Positions 53,561 through 63,158 of a stretch of 64,000 nucleotides of DNA are shown piece by piece (positions within the stretch are counted from its first letter, which is position 1; every line of letters begins with the position of its first letter). The notes below the pieces were generated by a model. It did no database searches and had not been told where the DNA came from. It saw nothing but the letters and a program-made list of their open reading frames with translations. Where the stretch lies: contig CADAIP010000002.1 of NCBI GenBank assembly GCA_902787975.1, forward strand, positions 1-64,000, given 5' to 3'. This DNA is from Oscillospiraceae bacterium. Lineage in GTDB: Bacteria; Bacillota; Clostridia; Saccharofermentanales; Saccharofermentanaceae. Both the position numbers and the translations under genes were made by a program.

Positions 53561-54763
53561 TCAGGTTATCGTGTGGACACCGCTTGTTGATACAACGCAG
53601 AGCTTATTGCCTGACAGGAAATTCATTCTGATGATATCTTCATCAACGGAATAATCGTTGGTAATTACTCCGGACGTGTTATATATAAATACTCTCTTAT
53701 CAACACTTATGGCGTAATAACCCTCGCCCTGTGCAACGCAGATGATGTTGGTTCCGATATTGGAATCATAGATAACGCTGTCAGAAGAATTGATTATCGC
53801 AAGCTTGTTGAGCTGGCTTACACCGTCGGAATATGTAACAAAGAGATTGTTTCCAACCTTCTTTACATAGCCTATGGCAGAGAAATCAAAGTTCATTTTT
53901 GAAAGATTATTGTCTTTTACTTCATACAAAGCATTAGTCGTAAAACAGCAGAGCTTGTCTCCGACATAGCAGATGGAAGCAAAGATTACATTATCTTCCG
54001 TGGTATAAACTGCATAGTCATCAACTTCATAGCCTTTACTAGATTTGTTGATCGAGAAAACTCTTATATAAGGAACGATTACGGCGCCACTTGTATTGAT
54101 GGTGGATACGGCAATAAGCGAAGAATTGCCGTTGAATGCGCAACATACAGGGAATCCTGAGTTATAAGAAGTCCAGACAGCAATCTGGTTTCCGTCTTTG
54201 TCGAAAATATCAACTTCACCGAAAGACTCATCACTTCCGCATATAACAGCAATAAAACCGTCATCAGACATCTGTACAGCCTTAATAGGATTGGCCGTAG
54301 GCTTGCTGTACCAGATTCCGTCACGGTCAAGAACAGTAAAGTTATAACCGTCGCGGTCAAATACAGCTACATTATCACCGAAGGTTACACACTGGGGGTT
54401 CTGATAAGATACGGCCTGCGCGAAAACTTCATTACCGGAAAGATTAAGATAAGCGATTCTTTCGGATGTTACCTTAATTACGCCTTCAGCATAAGGATAA
54501 AGTTTTTGAGCTTCTGAATACTCGCAGGAAAAACCGCCCTGCGCTGATAATTTGATCTGGGCATCAGCACCGGACATTGAATCTATCTTTCTCGAGACAA
54601 CAAAGATCAACCCAATACTGATCAAAAGTATTGTGGTAAAAATCATTACGGCAATCGTCAATCCTTTACGGATCATGGACTGCGTAATACTGCCTTCCTT
54701 TTTGTTTTCAGAAGGTTTCTTAATCTCTTTCTGTTCAGTCTTCCTGTTCTTATTTTTGTTCAT
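53561..54763 (-). CDS. membrane-anchored extracytoplasmic protein, DUF5711-like
   Basis: 400 residues. The Lys/Glu-rich cytoplasmic head (about 1-32) precedes one transmembrane segment (about 35-57) and a long beta-rich domain with repeated FD-x-DG turns (NVAVFDRDGYNFTVLDRDG, VDIFDKDGNQ), which looks like a beta-propeller. ATG 54763 is chosen because the upstream gene's TAA sits 1 bp before it. It resembles the DUF5711 family seen beside Gld-type ABC genes. Function unknown. Confidence 0.72.
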   Translation of the reverse strand: MNKNKNRKTEQKEIKKPSENKKEGSITQSMIRKGLTIAVMIFTTILLISIGLIFVVSRKIDSMSGADAQIKLSAQGGFSCEYSEAQKLYPYAEGVIKVTSERIAYLNLSGNEVFAQAVSYQNPQCVTFGDNVAVFDRDGYNFTVLDRDGIWYSKPTANPIKAVQMSDDGFIAVICGSDESFGEVDIFDKDGNQIAVWTSYNSGFPVCCAFNGNSSLIAVSTINTSGAVIVPYIRVFSINKSSKGYEVDDYAVYTTEDNVIFASICYVGDKLCCFTTNALYEVKDNNLSKMNFDFSAIGYVKKVGNNLFVTYSDGVSQLNKLAIINSSDSVIYDSNIGTNIICVAQGEGYYAISVDKRVFIYNTSGVITNDYSVDEDIIRMNFLSGNKLCVVSTSGVHTIT

Positions 54764-54764
54764 C

Positions 54765-56255
54765 TTATACTTCTTTCGGGATATCATAGATGCCGTTAAT
54801 GTTTCCGGAAATAGCTTCATTCAGAAGTTCATAAGCCTTCCAGAAGCCATAACTGTATGTGTCTGAACCGCCATCATTAAATATCTCACGTGAATATACA
54901 TAGAAACACATATATTCACCGTTCTTAAACACATAATAGGTATCATCAGATCTTGAGTAGAACTCATATGTAGTAGTTGCATAATTCTTATCGAGAAAAC
55001 TCAATGTAATAACAGGACCTGCTGATGTGTTAACTGTAGTGGTCGAATCGATTCCGCCGATTTCAATGCAGGCAATACTCTCGAAAAGGATCGAACAATA
55101 AGATCTTCCGAAAGTATCTGAGATCTGGGCGTTGCGTCCGTCAAGCGTAACAGTAACATCATTTGCTGTAATGCTCTTTCCTTCAGGAACATTAAGATCA
55201 AATCTAAAAGATCTGTCTCCGTATGTACAAGTAATTGAAGAAACGTCCTTTGCATAGCTATAGCAGATATACGTGTCAAGAAGAACTGTTTCTTTCAATT
55301 CAAGGCCTTCAAGCTGATATGTGCTTACAAGAAAGTAACTGTCAATTCCGGTAATCTTGCCGTAATAGTAACCATTAATGTTTTTGCTGAAATAAATCTC
55401 AGTCTTATTACCGTCATTCTGTGTAAGAACAAAATGATAAGCAGGATTATCCAGACCATATGTAGAAAGATCATTATCTGAAATTTCAACATATTCAGAG
55501 ATATTGAGACCGACAACGGAATCGATAAGCAATCCGAAATAACTACTTGCCGGATGATTGTAAGGCTTTACAAAATTGAAATTCGCAATACCTGATCCTG
55601 TCATAGTAACTTCAGCATCAACAGATAAACCGTCGGTTGCTCTGTCAAAATGAACAGACTTAAGCGAAGCATATTCGATATTAAGAGTCCTGGAATCCCA
55701 GAAATCAATGGCGGTGTAATCTGCATATACAAGCTTTAACACCGAAACAGTATAAATGTCTTTTGAACCATCCACACAGATGTAACAGTTCTTCTCATCA
55801 GGCGTCTTATTGCCGATAAGCACGGTGGTTACGGAACCGTTGACCGCATTTATAGTTACTTTATAAGAAGGATCTGCCAGACCATAATCAGAATAATTAC
55901 CTGTTGAAGAAACCTTTGCATTACAGTTATATGAGATCAGGATGGCTACATAATCACCTAATTTGTTCTGTGAATAACTTGCTGCAGGATCAAAATCATC
56001 ACCTGCATAAACATAATTAGTAAGACCGTCTACGTCTGAAGAACAATTAACAACTGACGTATGAGAACTGTCTCTGTTGTATACAGACAGAGAAGAGACT
56101 TCAGAAGGCGTAAAATAAACAACATCTGTCAGTGCACCGGTCGTATCGACAGGTTCCTTGTTCTTAAGATTATCAACAACAAAATACACGATTGAGCTTA
56201 TTATCAGCACAATCAGTATTATAGCCGGAACTAACAGATTCTTTACTGACTTCAT
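54765..56255 (-). CDS. DUF4340-like protein of the Gld-type ABC cluster
   Basis: 496 residues. One N-terminal transmembrane segment (about 7-27), then a long extracytoplasmic beta-rich region with DUF4340-like repeats (ADPSYKVTINAVNGSVTTVLIGNKT, NPAYHFVLTQNDGNKTEIYFSKN). ATG 56255 follows the TAA of the GldG-like gene by 1 bp. DUF4340 proteins regularly accompany GldFG-like transporters. A substrate-handling or lipoprotein-export role is inferred only. Confidence 0.78.
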   Translation of the reverse strand: MKSVKNLLVPAIILIVLIISSIVYFVVDNLKNKEPVDTTGALTDVVYFTPSEVSSLSVYNRDSSHTSVVNCSSDVDGLTNYVYAGDDFDPAASYSQNKLGDYVAILISYNCNAKVSSTGNYSDYGLADPSYKVTINAVNGSVTTVLIGNKTPDEKNCYICVDGSKDIYTVSVLKLVYADYTAIDFWDSRTLNIEYASLKSVHFDRATDGLSVDAEVTMTGSGIANFNFVKPYNHPASSYFGLLIDSVVGLNISEYVEISDNDLSTYGLDNPAYHFVLTQNDGNKTEIYFSKNINGYYYGKITGIDSYFLVSTYQLEGLELKETVLLDTYICYSYAKDVSSITCTYGDRSFRFDLNVPEGKSITANDVTVTLDGRNAQISDTFGRSYCSILFESIACIEIGGIDSTTTVNTSAGPVITLSFLDKNYATTTYEFYSRSDDTYYVFKNGEYMCFYVYSREIFNDGGSDTYSYGFWKAYELLNEAISGNINGIYDIPKEV

Positions 56256-56256
56256 A

Positions 56257-57762
56257 TTAGAGATTCTTCCTCTTGGCATATACAAGGACAGCAAATCCGA
56301 TCATAATTATCGGAATAACGATCATGAAAATGACCATCATTGTCATAGAAATGGAAGTCGTGGTCTTTGTGCTGTCGAGCATATAGTCATCAACGGCTTT
56401 CGTTGCAATATTAAGCGATGCGTTTTCGCCGCTGTTCGTAAGTTCCTTTATGCAGGATCTGAAGAAATCAACATTCGAATCATTTAATCCGTAGCCGGAA
56501 ATGTAATTGTCTGAAGAGAAGTTTGTTGTACCAAAGACAAACATTTTTGCCGAACTGTCATCATTTCCGCAGGCATACATTGCAACATTATACTGGCCTG
56601 TTGTATCAACAGAATTATCAACTACATTGCCGATAGTATCGTATTCTACAAGAGTCGCATTTTTACTTGTCTGAAGAACAGGATAGAGATTTAATGTCGA
56701 AGACGGATCAAGGCGTGCACTGATAGATCTGCTATATGTTGCATGAAGGAACGGAATTGAAGCATAACCTGTAAACATATCAGTAGAAGTTACAGTATGG
56801 TCTATGCCATAACCGTTAAGCTGATAACCGGGATCATTCTCATAGATCATTGCGGAATCAATATTGATATTCATCTGATTAGCAAGAAGATTGAGTCTTT
56901 CATATCTCTCGGTAACGTTCTTCGTATTAAAGTCAATGGCAATAAACATCTTTCCGCCACGGTTAAGATAATCCAGCATAGCAACATACATTTTTTCAGT
57001 AATATCACCATTAGGACCATTAAGGATCAAAAGATCACAATCTTCGGGAATAGCAAAACTGTCTGAAGAAGGAAGTTCCTCAACATCGATCGACAACGAA
57101 TCGAGGATCTTTGAGATGTATTCATTGCCGTCTTCCTTCAGGCCGGTAACAATATATGCCTTGCTTGAAAAACCGGAAGTAAGAATATTCATTGCATTTG
57201 TAAATGTGTATTCTGCATTATTGGCAGTGACAAGATATACTCCCGTGGAATAATAATAATCAGAGTCAATCGAATAACAGTCAATAGGAGAAATGATCCT
57301 GATGTTGCCGTTACACTGAATTATGAAGCATCCCTCTTTAGAAGCAAGATCATATGAATTGGTGGGATCAAGTTCAGATATGATACCGGGATTCTCGTTA
57401 ATGTTCTTATATTCAACAGTGATCTTACCGTCTGACTGCTTAACATAGTCATCAAGCAAAGGAATGATGTACTGATAAGGAGTACCTGAAACATTATCAG
57501 GACGGCTAAATAAACCGACTACCCTGATATGAGTATCAGGTGTAAGTGAATCAATATAATTCTTAGTATCAACGGAAATGGAATTCTGCGCGGTATCAGA
57601 AAAATCAAAAGTAAGCGCATTTCCGAGCAAAGCTTCAAAAAGTATATTGACGAAAAGGATGATTCCGATCAAAAGCAATACGGAACCAATAGAATAAAGC
57701 TTAAGCTTATCCGCCCTGTTATCTGTTTTTACATTATTGTTATTTGCGACTTCTTTACTCAT
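56257..57762 (-). CDS. GldG-like auxiliary protein of an ABC transporter
   Basis: 501 residues. An N-terminal transmembrane segment (about 23-45) and a C-terminal one (about 475-496) flank a large outer domain like ABC_transp_aux (DTHIRVVGLFSRPD, LLDDYVKQSDGKITVEYKNINENP, CDLLILNGPNGDITEKMYVAMLDYLNRGGKMFIAID). In Bacteroidetes GldF, GldG and GldA are linked to gliding; in Bacillota the same set occurs without gliding. Directly after the permease gene. Confidence 0.85.
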   Translation of the reverse strand: MSKEVANNNNVKTDNRADKLKLYSIGSVLLLIGIILFVNILFEALLGNALTFDFSDTAQNSISVDTKNYIDSLTPDTHIRVVGLFSRPDNVSGTPYQYIIPLLDDYVKQSDGKITVEYKNINENPGIISELDPTNSYDLASKEGCFIIQCNGNIRIISPIDCYSIDSDYYYSTGVYLVTANNAEYTFTNAMNILTSGFSSKAYIVTGLKEDGNEYISKILDSLSIDVEELPSSDSFAIPEDCDLLILNGPNGDITEKMYVAMLDYLNRGGKMFIAIDFNTKNVTERYERLNLLANQMNINIDSAMIYENDPGYQLNGYGIDHTVTSTDMFTGYASIPFLHATYSRSISARLDPSSTLNLYPVLQTSKNATLVEYDTIGNVVDNSVDTTGQYNVAMYACGNDDSSAKMFVFGTTNFSSDNYISGYGLNDSNVDFFRSCIKELTNSGENASLNIATKAVDDYMLDSTKTTTSISMTMMVIFMIVIPIIMIGFAVLVYAKRKNL

Positions 57763-57782
57763 TTTACTTCCCTACCCCTCTA

Positions 57783-58550
57783 TCAAGACTGACTCCAGCG
57801 CTTCTTTTCGAGGACCCTGAATGTGAGATACATAAAAAGGAATCCGACGGATATAAGAAATACAAGCGAAGAAACCGAGAAAATACCAAGGCGGAAATCC
57901 TGTGTCTTAACAAAAGGATCAAGCCAGGCAATTCCTTTTCTGATCGCATTACCAATGGCAGTAGCTGTTGCTGACTTAACATGAAGAACCGTAGCAACTG
58001 ATGTAACTGCTGTACCAACATAGTCTGAAATTACAGTTATAAGCTGGGTAATGAGAATTATGATGAATGAAACAATAGCCGAAACGATCTGATTATCAGT
58101 AATCGCTGAAGCAAAAAGACCGATGGTGATAAACATGAATGCCATGAAGAAGAATACGATTATCGTACCGACTGCACCAACACCGAACTTACCGCCGCAG
58201 CTTAAAGTAACAATGATGTGAATGATTACGTTAATGAACATTACTGCAAAAAGCGCGAATGCAGCAAGCACCTTTCCGACAACGACATTGAAAAGACTTA
58301 CCGGTGTTGTGTAATAAAGGATATCGGTACCCCTCTTCTTATCTTCGGCAAGCAGACCCATTGTTATGATCGGAACGATGACTACAAAGAATGAAGTAAG
58401 TGAGATTACTTCACTTGCAATATTGACTGAACCGCCGCTGAACTGCGAAAAGAATATAAAACCTGACAGGAATGAAAAGATTGCAATTGCAACGTATCCG
58501 ACAGGAGATCTGAAGTAAGATAAAAATTCTCTTTTAAATATTGCGTACAT
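57783..58550 (-). CDS. ABC-2 permease (GldF-like)
   Basis: 255 residues with six hydrophobic segments. The start MYAIFKREFLSYFRSPVGYVAI is typical of GldF-like permeases, followed by ITMGLLAEDKKRGTDILYYT in the first cytoplasmic loop. It pairs with the ATPase gene 2 bp upstream. Confidence 0.88.
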   Translation of the reverse strand: MYAIFKREFLSYFRSPVGYVAIAIFSFLSGFIFFSQFSGGSVNIASEVISLTSFFVVIVPIITMGLLAEDKKRGTDILYYTTPVSLFNVVVGKVLAAFALFAVMFINVIIHIIVTLSCGGKFGVGAVGTIIVFFFMAFMFITIGLFASAITDNQIVSAIVSFIIILITQLITVISDYVGTAVTSVATVLHVKSATATAIGNAIRKGIAWLDPFVKTQDFRLGIFSVSSLVFLISVGFLFMYLTFRVLEKKRWSQS

Positions 58551-58552
58551 AC

Positions 58553-59500
58553 TTAAGCCCTCTTCTTGCCGGAAGTAATATTGAGGAATACCTCTTCAAG
58601 GCTCGGATCCAATGAACGGAGCTCAAGAATAGGCCATCCTGAATTAGCCATCATAAAGAAAATGGATTCTCTGATCTCATTTGAATTCTCACCTGCAATT
58701 CCGAGTTCAAGCTGGCTGTACTTGCTGTCTACGATTCTCGGGACAGCAGATGTAATGCCGGGAAGCGTGCGGATCTTTGTAGAACACTCTTTTACGGGAC
58801 CTCTGAAAGACATAAGGAGCTTGGACTGGCCCGAAAGTCTCTTGGAAAGATCAGTAAGAGTATCAACAGCGGCAATCTTACCGTTATTGATAATTACGAC
58901 TCTGTCAGCAATTTCCTGGATTTCAGAGAGAATGTGGGAACTTATAATGATCGAATGTGATTTTGAAAGTGACTTGATAAGCTTTCTGATCTCAATGATC
59001 TGGCTGGGATCAAGACCTACGGTAGGTTCGTCGAGAATAAGAATGGACGGATTACCGACCAATGCCTGTGCAATGCCTACACGCTGCTTATATCCCTTTG
59101 AAAGATTACCGATAAGTCTGTCTGTAACTTCGGATATCTTAACCATGGAGATGATCTTTTCGAGCTGCTTCCTGCGCTTATGCTTATCCACTCCCTTAAG
59201 ATCGCAGATGAAATCAAGATACTCATTTACGGTCATATCAGTATAAAGCGGCGGATTCTCAGGAAGATATCCGATCTCCTTCTTGGCAAGTTCGGGTTCT
59301 TCCAAAATATCATGGCCATTAACTTTAACCGTACCTGACGTGGAAGAAAGATATCCGGTAATGATATTCATTGTCGTGGATTTACCTGCACCGTTAGGTC
59401 CGAGGAAACCCAACACCTCATCATCATTAACTGTGAAAGAAATACCATTTACGGCTTTTTTATCGCCATATCTCTTCACAAGATTGTTAATCTCGATCAT
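58553..59500 (-). CDS. ABC transporter ATP-binding protein (GldA-like)
   Basis: 315 residues. Walker A GPNGAGKST, Q-loop near YLPENPPLYTDMTV, signature LSKGYKQRV, Walker B ILILDEPT and switch His in ISSHILSE, plus a C-terminal extension of about 90 residues. The YLPENPPLY motif after the Q-loop is characteristic of the GldA/ABC-2 subgroup. First gene of the operon running to 49991; GGAGGTTGAA ribosome site. Confidence 0.93.
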   Translation of the reverse strand: MIEINNLVKRYGDKKAVNGISFTVNDDEVLGFLGPNGAGKSTTMNIITGYLSSTSGTVKVNGHDILEEPELAKKEIGYLPENPPLYTDMTVNEYLDFICDLKGVDKHKRRKQLEKIISMVKISEVTDRLIGNLSKGYKQRVGIAQALVGNPSILILDEPTVGLDPSQIIEIRKLIKSLSKSHSIIISSHILSEIQEIADRVVIINNGKIAAVDTLTDLSKRLSGQSKLLMSFRGPVKECSTKIRTLPGITSAVPRIVDSKYSQLELGIAGENSNEIRESIFFMMANSGWPILELRSLDPSLEEVFLNITSGKKRA

Positions 59501-59541
59501 TTCAACCTCCAGAATTACCGCAAAAGCGCATACAACCTCTT

Positions 59542-59550
59542 ATTATAACA
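59542..59550 (-). promoter_or_regulatory. extended -10 promoter of the Gld-type operon
   Basis: On the minus strand the sequence reads TGTTATAAT, an extended -10 (TG-n-TATAAT), 42 bp before the ATPase start. The region upstream is AT-rich without a strong -35, as expected for extended -10 promoters. Confidence 0.6.
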
Positions 59551-59594
59551 AAATAAGAAGAAAATAATAAATAATAACAAAAAGAATTGAGTAA

Positions 59595-60365
59595 TCAGGC
59601 CTGTCTTAAGGTCATTTCACAGGCAAAAACCTTGGTATCTATGTTCTTATATCCGAAAACGCTTACTTTATCGGCATTCTGGATGATAAACAAGTCTACC
59701 TTCTCCCCTGCCATAACCTCGTTGTTATAGTTGATAACAAGGTCTTCTATCAGGGATACGTCATAACCGCACTTAAAAAGTGCATCATAGGCCCAAGCCG
59801 TATAACGCGAGTTGTTTACATGCCTGTTGCGGTCAAGCTCTGTATAGTCAGCATACTTAATGATAACGGGCTTCGTTGTCTCATCAGCGATATCATTTCT
59901 CGTAGGGAAATAGATTTTCGGGCACTTCTCACCGAATACCAGCTTGGTATCCTGAATCGCCGGAGGCGGCAATTCAGGTCTCTTAGACGCAATAACGGGT
60001 CTGTGAGTATTCCAGTCAGCCAGGATCCATACTGAAGAAGCCTGTCCGATAAGTCTGTTGTCACTGCTGTATATCTCGAAATCACGGCCGTAATAGATCT
60101 TATCCAGATAATTGGACCATGTTCTGATACGGAAAGTCTCATGCCAACTGGGAAGCTCGCTAAAATGAAGCCTCATCTTTAGGATAATCCAGCAAATGGA
60201 ATTATCTTTAAGAAATGAAGTGCCGTACCCAACGGAATTAGAACTTCTTTCTGCAGCCTCCTGAAGATCACCTATAAGTGAAGAACAATAAAGCTTGTCG
60301 CCGATACCGCATTCAGTAGCCTTGCAGTAGACATCGACATCAGTGTATTTGGGGAAATCACTCAT
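59595..60365 (-). CDS. acyl-ACP thioesterase
   Basis: 256 residues with a double hot-dog fold. N-terminal half: CSSLIGDLQEAAERSS and WHETFRIRTWSNYLDKIYYGRDFEI. C-terminal half: the catalytic stretch DRNRHVNNSRYTAWAYDAL (Asn and His of the acyl-ACP thioesterase family). It releases fatty acids from ACP and so sets chain length. It overlaps the upstream membrane protein by 8 bp. Confidence 0.9.
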   Translation of the reverse strand: MSDFPKYTDVDVYCKATECGIGDKLYCSSLIGDLQEAAERSSNSVGYGTSFLKDNSICWIILKMRLHFSELPSWHETFRIRTWSNYLDKIYYGRDFEIYSSDNRLIGQASSVWILADWNTHRPVIASKRPELPPPAIQDTKLVFGEKCPKIYFPTRNDIADETTKPVIIKYADYTELDRNRHVNNSRYTAWAYDALFKCGYDVSLIEDLVINYNNEVMAGEKVDLFIIQNADKVSVFGYKNIDTKVFACEMTLRQA

Positions 60366-60936
60366 CTTCGTTATCCTTTTCCTTTGGCTTATGAGGCATT
60401 ACCATAGGCTTAGTATTTCTCGGGTTATATCTTCTGAATACAGGATACATCTCTTCCTTATACATGAATACTATAAGGATCTTCATTCCTTCGTCAGTAA
60501 AAAGCCAGTACCAGTGATTATCGTCCATATCGAACTGCTTATACTCAGTCATCTTTATAACGATATTTGCGCTCTCTTTGTCTGAATTAAACCTGTCTGA
60601 CGTTACAGGGCCGATATACTCACAATCCTTCAAAGAGAAGCTTACAAGCTCTTCACGCTTGTTGTCACCGAGAATGGTTGCACAATCAACAAGATCATTG
60701 GAGATCTCGATCTCATATATTTTACTTTGGCGCTTAATCAGTATTACTACACCGGCAACAATACCGAAAGCTACGATACCGGATAAGAAGAAATAATTCT
60801 CACCGATAAGGAAATTAATAAAGAAAGCAAAAAATATAGCAATTATCGCGATTGCAATCAAAAATGTATTGAAAATAACTTCAGTAAGCCCGTTTTTGCG
60901 CTTAACACTAGTCTCAATAAAACTATCCTGTAACAT
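60358..60936 (-). CDS. membrane protein of unknown function, possibly DUF6106-like
   Basis: 192 residues. The N-terminal QDSFIETSVKRKNGLTE is followed by two hydrophobic segments (about 20-41 and 45-66), then a beta-rich cytoplasmic half (about 70-165) with an acidic tail (KPKEKDNEDE). The fold of the soluble half resembles a PH-like domain. It may match DUF6106, but this is from memory of the pattern. Coupled to the thioesterase gene by overlap. Confidence 0.68.
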   Translation of the reverse strand: MLQDSFIETSVKRKNGLTEVIFNTFLIAIAIIAIFFAFFINFLIGENYFFLSGIVAFGIVAGVVILIKRQSKIYEIEISNDLVDCATILGDNKREELVSFSLKDCEYIGPVTSDRFNSDKESANIVIKMTEYKQFDMDDNHWYWLFTDEGMKILIVFMYKEEMYPVFRRYNPRNTKPMVMPHKPKEKDNEDE

Positions 60937-60974
60937 GATTCACCTCAAACAGAGATAATTTTAACACATAATAA

Positions 60975-61009
60975 TAAAAAAGAACCGCCTCATACGAAAC
61001 GGTTCTTTT
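60975..61009 (-). terminator. intrinsic terminator of groES-groEL
   Basis: AAAAGAACCG and CGGTTCTTTT form a stem around a 13-nt loop, with T-runs in the minus direction. It lies about 95 bp downstream of the groEL stop, after the compound inverted repeat. Confidence 0.85.
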
Positions 61010-61030
61010 GGGTTTAGCTTCTGTAAGCGA

Positions 61031-61098
61031 GTAATACGTTTTTCGAGAGTTTCCGCACAAGCGAAGCGCGGAGGACCTGCTCGAGAAAAATGTATTAC
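61031..61098. repeat. 68-bp compound inverted repeat between groEL and its terminator
   Basis: Outer arms GTAATACGTTTTTC (61031-61044) and GAAAAATGTATTAC (61085-61098) match at 13 of 14 positions. An inner arm TCCGC (61052-61056) pairs with GCGGA (61068-61072). It is more G+C-rich in the centre than its surroundings and lies just after the groEL stop codon. It could be an mRNA-stabilising structure or a small dispersed palindromic element. Confidence 0.75.
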
Positions 61099-61104
61099 GA
61101 GCGA

Positions 61105-62736
<1,632 letters not shown>

Positions 62737-62747
62737 TTATTACCTGA

Positions 62748-63035
62748 TTAATCTTCAACGATGGCAGCGATGTCATCCTGACGAACAATAATGTACTCTT
62801 CACCGTCAAGCTTTACGTTTGTGCCGGCATAATCACGGATGATTACCTTCTCGCCTACTTTAACTTCCATCTTGATCTCATTGCCGTCAACGATTCCACC
62901 GGGACCTACTGCGATGATCTCTGCGATCTGGGGCTTCTGCTGAGCGCCTGAAGAAAGGATGATTCCGCTCTTTGTTGTCTCTTCAGCCTGAAGTTTCTTT
63001 ACTACTACCTTATCTGCTAAGGGCTTAATTGTCAT
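62748..63035 (-). CDS. groES: 10 kDa co-chaperonin GroES
   Basis: 95 residues from ATG 63035 (TGGAGGTC 7 bp upstream; an earlier in-frame start at 63050 lies ahead of that site). IKPLADKVVVKK at the start, the mobile-loop region EETTKSGIILSSGAQQKP and KVGEKVIIRDYAGT are standard. First gene of the CIRCE-controlled operon. Confidence 0.97.
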   Translation of the reverse strand: MTIKPLADKVVVKKLQAEETTKSGIILSSGAQQKPQIAEIIAVGPGGIVDGNEIKMEVKVGEKVIIRDYAGTNVKLDGEEYIIVRQDDIAAIVED

Positions 63036-63060
63036 AAAAAAGACCTCCAATACAATGAAA

Positions 63061-63099
63061 TTGTGGTTAGCACTCTATTGCCTTAAGTGCTAACCACAA
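63061..63099 (-). promoter_or_regulatory. CIRCE element (HrcA operator)
   Basis: TTAGCACTC (63067-63075), N9, AAGTGCTAA (63085-63093): one mismatch from the consensus. The outer bases TTGTGG/CCACAA extend the palindrome to 14-bp arms. It lies 26 bp before groES and just downstream of the promoter, so HrcA represses groES-groEL here. Confidence 0.95.
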
Positions 63100-63102
63100 C
63101 AA

Positions 63103-63131
63103 AATATAATTCTTAATCACCAGACTGTCAA
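63103..63131 (-). promoter_or_regulatory. sigma-A promoter of groES-groEL
   Basis: On the minus strand: TTGACA (63131-63126), 17-bp spacer, TATATT (63108-63103). The CIRCE element follows directly. Confidence 0.88.
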
Positions 63132-63158
63132 TACGAAAATCAAAAAAAGTCAAAAACT

